Assembly (NCBI RefSeq): GCF_035690525.1
Contig: NZ_DASSKM010000174.1
Location: 1-11,746, forward strand
Length of the DNA stretch: 11,746 nucleotides
Reading direction: 5' to 3'
DNA from: Salinisphaera sp035690525
Lineage (GTDB): Bacteria > Pseudomonadota > Gammaproteobacteria > Nevskiales > Salinisphaeraceae
Shown here: in pieces, positions 1-6,590 of the stretch
How the letters are laid out: every line of letters begins with the position of its first letter
Position numbering within the stretch: the first letter of the stretch is position 1
Notes under the pieces: generated by a model
Databases searched by the model: none
The model's input: the letters and a program-made list of their open reading frames with translations, nothing else
Told to the model about the DNA's origin: nothing
Made by a program: the position numbers and the translations under genes

Positions 1-113
1 TGATCGCTGAACTCGCCGGACAGATCGACGCCGAGATCGATACCCGGACGGACGCGGGCACCCTCGTCATCCTCCGCGTGCCCGAGCGCGCGCTGCAGTT
101 GCCGACGCGATAA
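1..113 (+). CDS. 3' end of an unidentified protein-coding gene
   Basis: An open frame enters from the left edge and stops at TAA 111-113. Read from base 3 it gives 36 residues, with an acidic, helix-like start (IAELAGQIDAEIDT) and an ending that looks like a beta strand (GTLVILRVPERALQLPTR). Codon use is high-GC and matches the neighbouring genes, so it is probably the true C-terminus of a gene and not a chance frame. Too little is visible to assign a family. It points the same way as the oxidoreductase gene at 227, 113 bases downstream, so the two could be co-transcribed, although a small stem-loop at 160-176 lies between them. Confidence 0.55.
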   Translation, partial: IAELAGQIDAEIDTRTDAGTLVILRVPERALQLPTR

Positions 114-159
114 ACATCCGCACGCCGGGCCCGGATGGCGCGGTATGATAATTCTGTCA

Positions 160-176
160 GGCGTCGCCGAGACGCC
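160..176. other. Small perfect stem-loop between the partial gene and the oxidoreductase
   Basis: GGCGTC (160-165) and GACGCC (171-176) form a perfect 6-bp G+C-rich stem around the loop GCCGA. A short TTTT follows after four more bases, but it is interrupted and followed by GG. It could be a weak terminator for the left-edge gene or a hairpin in the leader of the oxidoreductase mRNA. The absence of a real U-tract keeps this uncertain. An AT-rich TATGATAAT lies just before it at 144-152 and resembles a -10 element, but no good -35 box sits 16-18 bases upstream. Confidence 0.3.
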
Positions 177-226
177 ATCGGTTTTGGCCGGCGTTCGACT
201 GGTCGGCACACGGAGGCCAGCGCTTC

Positions 227-1954
227 ATGCAGCTACGAGAAAGTAATATCGACAAGCTCGCCGGCGGCGAGGTCCATGACGCGCTTATTGTCGGCGGCGG
301 CATCAACGGCGCGGTAAGCGCGGCCGCACTCGCCGGCAAGGGGGTAAAGACCGCGCTGATCGATCAGGGCGATTTCGCCGGCATGACCAGCATGTGGTCG
401 TCCAACCTCATCTGGGGCGGCATCAAGTACATGGAGTCGTACGACTTCAAGCTGGTGCGCGAGCTATGCGTTTCCCGCAATCACCTGATCAAGCATTACC
501 CTTCGACCGTGCAGGAAATCCGTTTCCTGACCACGATCACCAAGGGCTTTCGTTGGCACCCGCTGGTGCTTTGGGCCGGAACCTGGCTGTACTGGTTCTT
601 CGGCAACTGCTTCACCAAGATCCCGCGCCTGCCCAGGCTCCGCCAGGTCGAAAAAGAAGAGCCGGTCATCAACACCAAGCCGGCGATCGGCTGCTTCGAA
701 TACTCCGACGCGTTTCTGCACGACAACGACGCGCGATTCGTTTTCAACTTCGTGCGCAAGGCCATGAACAGCGGCTGTGTCGCGGCCAACTACGTCGAGT
801 CCACCGGCGCCACGCGTGAAAACAGCGTCTGGACCGTGCACCTGCGCGACATGATGAGCGGGCGCGAGTTCACCGCCAAAACGCGCGTGCTGATCAACGC
901 CTGCGGCCCGCTGGCCGATCGTTACAACGAACTGGCGAACAAGCAAACCGAGCACAGCCACGTGCTATCCAAGGGCGTTCACCTCATCGTCGACCAACTC
1001 ACGCCGCACAAGCGCGTGCTGGCGTTCTTCGACGAAGACGGCCGCTTGTTCTTCTCGATCCCGATGGGCAACCGTACCTGTATCGGCACCACCGACACCC
1101 GTACCGACGACCCGCATGCCGCGATCACCGATGAAGACATCGATTTCGTATTGAAAAACATCAACGCCCGGCTGAATCTCGACAAGCCGCTGGACCGCGA
1201 CGACATCATCGCCACCCGCTGCGGCGTGCGCCCGCTGGCCGTTCAGGCCGACGCCGGGGCCGATCGCGACTTCCTGCAGCTCTCCCGCAAGCACGAGATC
1301 GACTCCGATATCGAGAGCGGCCACATCAGCATCTTTGGCGGCAAGCTCACCGACTGCGTGAACGTCGGCAACGAAATCACCGATTTGGTGGAGCAGATGG
1401 GCATCCAGGTCCGCTACCCGAAATACCGCTGGTACGGCGAACCGGTGGACGCGGTCCGCGACGAGTTCTTTCACCAGGCGCAGCTCATGAGCCTCGACGA
1501 CTACACCGACCCGGCCTCGTCCGAGCTCTTGAGCACGCGCCTCTGGCGCCGTTACGCGGCGCAGGCCATCGGCATCCTCGAAAACATCCGCGAAGACCCG
1601 CGCCAAGCCGAAATCCTCATCGAAGGCACCGAATACATCCGCGCCGAAGTCCGCCAGGCCGCGCGGCGCGAGATGATCACCAAACTGGAGGACTTCCTCC
1701 GCCGCCGATCCAAAATCTCGCTCGTCTCGCGTCAGGAAACCATCAAGAACTCGGACGGCCTTCTGGAAGCCTGCGAAATCCTGTTCGGCGATGACGCGAA
1801 GATGCGCTTCGACGAATACTTCCGCGAGCATCCGGTGGTCAACGGAATCGCCGAGGACCCGTCGTCGGGTCAGGCGGCCGCCGATGATGCAACTCGGGCG
1901 CAGCCGAAGGCACAAAGCAAGAAGGAAGGCGAGTTCGAGACGTTGAATTGGTAA
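227..1954 (+). CDS. GlpD-like FAD-dependent oxidoreductase (glycerol-3-phosphate dehydrogenase family)
   Basis: This 575-residue protein belongs to the DAO/GlpD family, whose members oxidise sn-glycerol-3-phosphate to DHAP at the inner membrane and pass electrons to quinone. The N-terminal Rossmann dinucleotide motif is GGGINGA (23-29), with an acidic D46 closing the second strand. The family block SSNLIWGGIKYME spans 58-70. CGVRPL (R335) and FGGKLT (K373) match conserved active-site segments. A C-terminal helical domain from about 420 ends in a low-complexity Ala/Gln/Lys tail. A GGAGG at 212-216 sits 10 bases before the ATG. E. coli GlpD is about 500 residues, so this one is longer. In GlpD the block reads HGGLRYLE; here the His is Trp63 and the Arg is Lys67, both positions I recall as near the substrate. 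The fold is secure, but glycerol-3-phosphate as substrate is not. The gene stands alone, without glpK or glpF nearby. Confidence 0.85.
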   Translation: MQLRESNIDKLAGGEVHDALIVGGGINGAVSAAALAGKGVKTALIDQGDFAGMTSMWSSNLIWGGIKYMESYDFKLVRELCVSRNHLIKHYPSTVQEIRFLTTITKGFRWHPLVLWAGTWLYWFFGNCFTKIPRLPRLRQVEKEEPVINTKPAIGCFEYSDAFLHDNDARFVFNFVRKAMNSGCVAANYVESTGATRENSVWTVHLRDMMSGREFTAKTRVLINACGPLADRYNELANKQTEHSHVLSKGVHLIVDQLTPHKRVLAFFDEDGRLFFSIPMGNRTCIGTTDTRTDDPHAAITDEDIDFVLKNINARLNLDKPLDRDDIIATRCGVRPLAVQADAGADRDFLQLSRKHEIDSDIESGHISIFGGKLTDCVNVGNEITDLVEQMGIQVRYPKYRWYGEPVDAVRDEFFHQAQLMSLDDYTDPASSELLSTRLWRRYAAQAIGILENIREDPRQAEILIEGTEYIRAEVRQAARREMITKLEDFLRRRSKISLVSRQETIKNSDGLLEACEILFGDDAKMRFDEYFREHPVVNGIAEDPSSGQAAADDATRAQPKAQSKKEGEFETLNW

Positions 1955-1965
1955 CGGTGTCGAGG

Positions 1966-2967
1966 CTACTCAACGTGGACGAGCATGTTCATCACCAGCC
2001 GAATCATCACATCCTTGGCGCTGGGATCGGATTCGGCGACGAGCAGCGTCAGCGCGGCCAGGCCGACATCGTTGATGATGGCTTCTCCGTTGTCGTCCAG
2101 CAGGCGTTGGTTTCGATGCAGGAAATCCACGAATAGAAACGCTGCGCTGCGCTTGTTGCCGTCGATGAAGGGGTGATTCTTGATCACGAAATAAAGCAGG
2201 TGTGCAGCCTTGGCTTCGACGGATGGATACGCGGGTTCGCCGAATACGCTCTGATCGAGGTTCGCCAGCAGCGCATCGAGACTATCGCCGCGTTCGCGAG
2301 CGAAAAGGTCCGTGGCTTCGCCGCGTGCGACGAGGTCGGTTTTGAGCTTGGCGAGGGCGGTGCGGGCGTCGCCCAGCGTTGGCAGCTTGCCGCCGGCTTG
2401 TGCCTTGGGATCGGTCAGCAGGCCTTCGTCATAGCGTTGCAGCAACAGGAATGTCTGGGCATAACGGGTGGCGATATCGATTAGGCCGCGGCCGCTGGCA
2501 GCATCTAGGTCGGAGCTTTGCGCTGTCTGGCGCAGTAGTGTCATCGCCGCATCGAGTTCGCGCGCGTTGGTTTCGAAACGCTGTCGGGACAGCGTCCAGC
2601 CTTGCAGCAGATGTTCGCGCAGCACGCGGGTCGCCCACTGCCGGAATTGCACGCCGCGCTTGGAGTTGACGCGATAACCGACCGAGATGATGACGTCGAG
2701 ATTGTAGTGTTCGATTTCGCGTCGAACCTGTCGTTTGCCTTCCTGGCGAACTATCCGGAAATTCCGGATGGTTGAATCGCGGTCCAATTCGCCTTCGAGA
2801 AAAACATTCTGGATATGTTCGTTGACTGTCCGAACGTCTTTCTCAAAGAGGCCGGCCATCTGCCGCTGCGTTAGCCACACGGTCTCGCGCGACGTGTCCA
2901 GCCGGACGTCGACCGATTTGTCGGCATCCTCGTAGATCAGGATCGGGGCCTGGATGTTGTCGCTCAT
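1966..2967 (-). CDS. RhuM family / Fic-DOC domain fusion protein
   Basis: A 333-residue protein with two parts. Residues about 1-130 match the RhuM virulence-protein domain, seen in WLTQRQMAGLFEKD, in IRNFRIVRQEGKRQVRREI and in the block YNLDVIISVGYRVNSKRG. Residues about 155-325 form a Fic/DOC domain with the catalytic motif HPFIDGNKR (265-273), which carries the His, Asp and the GNKR anion-binding loop of active Fic enzymes. Such domains usually transfer AMP or phosphate to a protein target. The RhuM-Fic fusion is a known architecture of unproven function, common in accessory DNA. No Phd-like antitoxin gene lies next to it. The ATG at 2967 begins MSDNIQAPILIYE, which fits family N-termini. 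A TTG at 2985 would add six residues and has AGGG five bases upstream, so it is a real alternative. The gene converges with the GlpD-like gene, 11 bases apart. Confidence 0.85.
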   Translation of the reverse strand: MSDNIQAPILIYEDADKSVDVRLDTSRETVWLTQRQMAGLFEKDVRTVNEHIQNVFLEGELDRDSTIRNFRIVRQEGKRQVRREIEHYNLDVIISVGYRVNSKRGVQFRQWATRVLREHLLQGWTLSRQRFETNARELDAAMTLLRQTAQSSDLDAASGRGLIDIATRYAQTFLLLQRYDEGLLTDPKAQAGGKLPTLGDARTALAKLKTDLVARGEATDLFARERGDSLDALLANLDQSVFGEPAYPSVEAKAAHLLYFVIKNHPFIDGNKRSAAFLFVDFLHRNQRLLDDNGEAIINDVGLAALTLLVAESDPSAKDVMIRLVMNMLVHVE

Positions 2968-3018
2968 GACCGTGTCGTCCGGCAATCAAACCCTAGCGAA
3001 GCCATCGAATTCATCTAT

Positions 3019-3627
3019 TCAACGCGCCGGGATGATCGTCAGCGACCGCACGCCCTGCGCGCCGTGCACCAGCACGCCTTCGATATCCGCCGTGGCCGAT
3101 GGCCCGGTGTGGAACACGGTGTAGCGGGCGTTGATGTAATCGTCGCGCCGGTAGGCGCGGTGGAGATTGGTCTCGATCGCGCCGGGATCGAGCAGGACGA
3201 CCAAGTGCTGGGCGAGGTAGGCGACGGCGTTGACGGCGAGCTCGGCTTCGGTGAAGCACACGCTGCCGGTTTCGGCGATGCCGAAGCGGGCGCGCAGGAC
3301 GGCGACGTCTATATCGTGTAGTGACGATGGCGTGTCCTCGGCCCGGACGCGTCGGTTGCCGGAGATTTCCGGCACGTTCGAGGCGATGATGCCGTTGGCG
3401 TCGAGCTTGTCGGTCAGCGCGCGGCGCATGGTGGCTTCGAGCGTTTCGCCGGTTTCGGGGTCGGCCCAGACGCCGCCCATCTTTTCCAGGGCTCCAATAA
3501 AACGGGCCTGCAAACCAGATACGTCGCTCGGGTAGCTGTCGTCGTAGTCGGGCACGTCCGGCGCGGGGGCCGAAAACTTGGGCTTGTTGGCGCGGATATC
3601 GGCCAGGATGTCGTTGCGGCCTCTCAT
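3019..3627 (-). CDS. lutC: LutC/YkgG-type LUD-domain protein (lactate utilization protein C)
   Basis: A 202-residue cytoplasmic protein of the LUD family. It has the C-terminal signature TGPSATADIEGVLVHGAQG (174-192) followed by RSLTIIP, and a central GIAETGSVCFTEAE (116-129) typical of LutC. LutC acts with the iron-sulfur proteins LutA and LutB in oxidation of L-lactate to pyruvate. Neither LutA nor LutB is in this window, so this copy is an orphan or works with partners encoded elsewhere. ATG 3627 is chosen over the TTG at 3657 because AGG lies 7 bases before it and the extra residues (MLLLSLLQVD) do not look like the family. A 12-bp tandem repeat lies directly upstream at 3637-3660. The family call is firm; the lactate role is by homology. 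Confidence 0.85.
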   Translation of the reverse strand: MRGRNDILADIRANKPKFSAPAPDVPDYDDSYPSDVSGLQARFIGALEKMGGVWADPETGETLEATMRRALTDKLDANGIIASNVPEISGNRRVRAEDTPSSLHDIDVAVLRARFGIAETGSVCFTEAELAVNAVAYLAQHLVVLLDPGAIETNLHRAYRRDDYINARYTVFHTGPSATADIEGVLVHGAQGVRSLTIIPAR

Positions 3628-3636
3628 ATCAACCTG

Positions 3637-3660
3637 CAAAAGCGATAACAAAAGCAATAA
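3637..3660. repeat. Two-copy 12-bp direct repeat upstream of lutC
   Basis: CAAAAGCGATAA (3637-3648) is followed without a gap by CAAAAGCAATAA (3649-3660), differing at one base. The pair is AT-rich in a GC-rich region and begins nine bases upstream of the lutC ATG, just before its ribosome binding site. It may be part of the lutC promoter or leader, a regulator binding site, or a simple slippage duplication. Confidence 0.6.
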
Positions 3661-3670
3661 CAGGGCGATT

Positions 3671-3958
3671 TTACCGATGTGCGGCGGCCAGCCGGGCGCC
3701 GAGACCGATAAAGATCATCCCGACGCCGCGCTCGGCCCAGGCCGAAAGCCGCCGTCGCCCTTTGAGCACGGCTATTAGGCGCTCGCCGACGACGATCAAC
3801 AACGGCTCGAACAGGGCCGCGATGGCGAGCAGCAGCACGCCGTGGAGCGCGAGTTGCGCGGCCACCGGCCCGGCGCCGGGCACGACGAACTGCGGGATGA
3901 ACGACAAAAGAACAGCGCGACCTTCGGGTTGAGCAGTGGGCCAGCGAGTAATCGAACA
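3671..3958 (-). pseudogene. Truncated, frameshifted LysE/RhtB-family amino-acid exporter
   Basis: The C-terminal part of a LysE-type transporter is visible in two frames. The upstream piece reads VRLLAGPLLNPKVALFF (about 3958 to 3908) and contains the family hallmark LLNPKVALFF. Restoring one missing base near 3907 (TTT-TG to TTT-CTG) joins it to SFIPQFVVPGAGPVAAQL and two hydrophobic helices ending GLGARLAAAHR at the TAA 3671-3673. Together this is about 95 residues, less than half of the usual 200 or so for LysE proteins. The N-terminal half is absent because the adjacent HhH-GPD gene occupies that position. An in-frame ATG just after the shift (78 residues) exists but would encode only the C-terminal helices. 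It is best read as a decaying remnant left by a deletion or rearrangement. Confidence 0.8.
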
Positions 3959-3965
3959 TCAGGCG

Positions 3966-4601
3966 TCACTCCCGAAACCGATCGATATCACCGGCGAGTT
4001 TAACGCGAACCAGGGCCGCCACCAGTCGTGGGAAATTTTTCTGCCCGGCGAGCCGCGCCAGCTTCGATGCATCGGCCGGCAGGCCGAGCTTGTCCGCGGC
4101 GGACAGCGCGGCCTTATCGGCGAAGGGGTAGAGCTCGGGCCAGACGGCCTGCACCTCGCGCAGAAAAATGGCCGCACCGGTATCGCCGATGCCCTTGAAG
4201 CGCTTGAGCGCGCGCTTCGCGGTCTCGAGATCGCCGTCGGCTTCGGCGCGCAGCCGGCGCAGATCACCGTTGTAGTGTTCCCGCAAGTGATCGTTGAAAT
4301 CCATGATCTGGGTGGCCGTCTTTTCGTCCACCCGGGCGTAGCCGGCGCCGTTGAAGACATCGACCCGCTCGCGCCAAGTGCTGCCGGCCAGTTTTTGCGG
4401 CGTGGTCCAGCCGGCCTCGCCCATCGCGCGGGCGGCGCGCATGGCGATATCGGCTTGTACCGGCGCGCTGGTCAGCAGCGCCAGACACAGCAGGCGGAAC
4501 AGCGGCGAGGGCGTGTTCTTTGAAATCCGCGCGCCGAGTTCGGCGGCGAAGGTGCGGCCGTGCTCGGTGAGCAGGGCATCGATCAGATCGTTTCGGGTCA
4601 T
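3966..4601 (-). CDS. HhH-GPD endonuclease III-like protein
   Basis: A 211-residue protein resembling a subgroup of helix-hairpin-helix base-excision proteins, usually annotated as endonuclease. The HhH element is ALKRFKGIGDTGAAIFLREV (131-150), followed by the conserved QAVWPELYPFADKAAL with an Asp (D162) where the GPD aspartate could fall. The classical endonuclease III lysine in the hairpin (GVGRKTA) is replaced: here GIGDTGA. The C-terminal Cys cluster for a 4Fe-4S centre is also missing. A bifunctional lyase mechanism is therefore unlikely, and a monofunctional glycosylase or DNA-binding role is possible. ATG 4601 is preferred to GTG 4622 because GGAG lies five bases upstream of it. The gene ends only a few bases before the lysE remnant. 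The family is fairly certain; the lesion it acts on cannot be told. Confidence 0.75.
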   Translation of the reverse strand: MTRNDLIDALLTEHGRTFAAELGARISKNTPSPLFRLLCLALLTSAPVQADIAMRAARAMGEAGWTTPQKLAGSTWRERVDVFNGAGYARVDEKTATQIMDFNDHLREHYNGDLRRLRAEADGDLETAKRALKRFKGIGDTGAAIFLREVQAVWPELYPFADKAALSAADKLGLPADASKLARLAGQKNFPRLVAALVRVKLAGDIDRFRE

Positions 4602-4697
4602 GCCGACTCCGCGACGATACACCGGGGTTCGATACCGGCAGCCTACTTCTTTCGCGGCCTCGCGCCGATCGGCCAGTTTACCTAGCCCTGGTACAAA

Positions 4698-5888
4698 TCA
4701 GGCGGCATGGGCGATGGCGCGAATACGGCGGGTCAGCACGTACAGCAGCGCCGTGAACGCGAACGCGGGCAGGGTCGCGCCGATCGGCGCATCCAACACC
4801 AGAAAAGCATAATAGCTCGCCACGCCGAGGGCCCACACGCCGATCGCCGGCCAGTTGAACACGCCGGGCGCGTCGGCGCGTTCGCCGAGGCCGAAATAGC
4901 GCGCCAGCACCACCGCATACAGCGGCGAGAACAGCGCGCCGATGGTGTAGAGAAAGCTCTCGTAGGCCGCGATCGGTACTGCCAGCGCGACCGCCGTACC
5001 GATCGCGGTCATCGCCAGCGCCAGTATGCGCGGCGAGCCGATCGGCGCGATATGGCGCGCGCTCACGCCGGCCGAATAGGTGTCCATGAAGGTCGTGGTC
5101 ACGGTGGACAACAGGATCACGGCCAGCGCCGCCACCACCGCCGGCGCGCCGCCGACCAGCGCGCCGATGTCCAGTCCGCCGAAGCGCAGCGCCATGAGCA
5201 GCCCGATCGCATACATCCACGCGCTGCCGATGCCGTAGCCGAGCCAGGTGAACACCGCCGCCGCGCCGCCGCTACGCGCGTGGCGGTTGTAGTCGGCGAC
5301 CAGCGGCAGCCACGACAGCGGCATGACCACCACCAGTTCCAGCGCGGCGCCGAAACCCATCGTGGCCGGCGCCGGGGCCGGGCTGTCCCCGGCGACGAAG
5401 AACAGGCGTACGAACACCATCAGCAACAGCGCGATCAACAACGCCACGGCCACCGTGTTGAGCCGGCCGATGCCGGCGCGGGCGAACACCGCCCAGGCCG
5501 CGATCAGCAGCCCGAACACCGCGATCCACGGCCACACCGGTCCGGCCGCGCCGAGCTGGGCCGCGAGACCGGCGAACTGACGCGCGCCGGTGGCCAGCAT
5601 GATCGCCGTCCAGCCGACCAACTGAACCACGTTGAGCGCGGCGAACAGGCGGCGTCCGGCCGAGCCGAAGGCCGCCCCGGCCGTGCCCATAGCGCTCTGG
5701 CCCTCGCGGCTGCCGATCAACCCGGCCAGCACCAGCAGCGTGGTGCCGATCAGATGTCCGAACACGATCGCCGCCAGCCCCCGGACGAGCCCCATGGGCG
5801 CGAGCAGCGTGCCGGCCAGCATCTCCGCCAGCGACACGGCGGCGCCGAACCAGAGCAGGAAGAACGGAGCGTCGTGGGACAAGCGCAT
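4698..5888 (-). CDS. cytX: CytX-like hydroxymethylpyrimidine/cytosine-type permease
   Basis: A 396-residue, very hydrophobic inner-membrane protein with about 12 predicted helices, of the nucleobase:cation symporter-1 (purine-cytosine permease) family. The start FFLLWFGAAVSLAEMLAGTL (9-28), the segment GHLIGTTLLVLAGLIGSREG (44-63) and NVVQLVGWTAIM (86-97) match the CytX subgroup as I know it. CytX is the proposed importer of hydroxymethylpyrimidine, a thiamin precursor; other bases cannot be excluded. The family is usually about 385-400 residues, so the gene looks complete. ATG 5888 is chosen because the longer frame to 5975 would overlap the regulator gene upstream; AGG lies nine bases before the ATG. 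It follows the XRE-cupin regulator by 34 bases on the same strand, suggesting an operon. I did not see thiamin biosynthesis genes or a TPP riboswitch nearby. Confidence 0.85.
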   Translation of the reverse strand: MRLSHDAPFFLLWFGAAVSLAEMLAGTLLAPMGLVRGLAAIVFGHLIGTTLLVLAGLIGSREGQSAMGTAGAAFGSAGRRLFAALNVVQLVGWTAIMLATGARQFAGLAAQLGAAGPVWPWIAVFGLLIAAWAVFARAGIGRLNTVAVALLIALLLMVFVRLFFVAGDSPAPAPATMGFGAALELVVVMPLSWLPLVADYNRHARSGGAAAVFTWLGYGIGSAWMYAIGLLMALRFGGLDIGALVGGAPAVVAALAVILLSTVTTTFMDTYSAGVSARHIAPIGSPRILALAMTAIGTAVALAVPIAAYESFLYTIGALFSPLYAVVLARYFGLGERADAPGVFNWPAIGVWALGVASYYAFLVLDAPIGATLPAFAFTALLYVLTRRIRAIAHAA

Positions 5889-5922
5889 GGGCGAACCTGA
5901 AAATATATGGCGGCGCCGGCGA

Positions 5923-6516
5923 TCAATAGACGACGTTGCGCACGAAGCGCAGCAGCGCATCGCCCTGATTGGCATAGCGATGCGGTCGATCGCTGGGAAA
6001 AATCCGAAAATCGCCGGCCGCGATCGTGAACCGGGCCTCGCCGAGCGTGACCGTGAGCCGGCCGCTGAGCACCACGATCATGTTCGCCCAGCCGGCCGGA
6101 TCGGCATCCGAAGCATAGACCTCGCCGGGCGCCATCGACCAGGACCACAGCTCGACCTGTTCCCGCGCGGCCTTGCTGGCCAGCAGCCGTGCTTGGCTAT
6201 CGACGTCGGTTCCGGCCCAAACGACTTCGTCGATCCGCGCCGCATCCTCGTTCTCCGGCGGCGCGACCAGCGTGTAAAAGGCCACGTCGAGCACGGCGGC
6301 CAGCCGGTCGAGCGTGTTCAGGCTGACGTTCACATCGCCTTTTTCGATGTTGACCAGCATGCGCCGGCTGACCTCGGCCGCCTCGGCCAGCGCGGCCTGG
6401 CTCAGGCCCGCCGCCGCGCGCAGGCGCCGTACGTTGGCGGCGACGTGCACCAGCACATCGGGCCGCTCTTGCGGGCTGTGCAATATATTGCTCATGTCGT
6501 GATTTTCAGCCATCAT
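5923..6516 (-). CDS. XRE-family transcriptional regulator with C-terminal cupin sensor domain
   Basis: A 197-residue two-domain regulator. Residues about 25-82 form a Cro/C1-type helix-turn-helix (NVRRLRAAAGLSQ, then EAAEVSRRMLVNIEKGDVNVSLNTLDRLA). Residues about 119-195 form a cupin barrel with ANMIVVLSGRLTVTLGE (145-160) and AAGDFRIFPSDRPHRYAN. Proteins of this layout usually sense a small molecule through the cupin and control a neighbouring transport or catabolic gene. The cytX gene begins 34 bases after its stop, so the transported pyrimidine or a derivative is the natural ligand guess. Three in-frame ATGs (6516, 6513, 6495) are possible and none has a convincing Shine-Dalgarno; MSNILHSPQERPD from 6495 would also preserve the whole domain. 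It is divergent from the rhtA-like gene, and the roughly 75-base shared gap could hold its operator. Confidence 0.85.
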   Translation of the reverse strand: MMAENHDMSNILHSPQERPDVLVHVAANVRRLRAAAGLSQAALAEAAEVSRRMLVNIEKGDVNVSLNTLDRLAAVLDVAFYTLVAPPENEDAARIDEVVWAGTDVDSQARLLASKAAREQVELWSWSMAPGEVYASDADPAGWANMIVVLSGRLTVTLGEARFTIAAGDFRIFPSDRPHRYANQGDALLRFVRNVVY

Positions 6517-6590
6517 GCGCCGCCGGCTCGGCCGGCCCGAGGTTCCGGCGCCGCGTGCGCCGGCGATACGACGTGATTTTCCTAACGATC

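Noticed and set aside
965..1915. Minus-strand 316-codon frame opposite the GlpD-like gene
   Set aside because: It is a shadow frame of a GC-rich gene; no recognisable motif and no ribosome binding site.
4612..4645. A GGTTCGATACCGG stretch resembling a tRNA T-arm
   Set aside because: The stem is imperfect, no acceptor or anticodon arm can be placed upstream because the bases are coding, and no CCA follows.
4707..5900. Long plus-strand open frame (397 codons) opposite the permease
   Set aside because: Its product is a low-complexity Arg/Gln/His-rich sequence typical of the antisense of GC-rich membrane-protein genes; the minus-strand frame gives a clear CytX.
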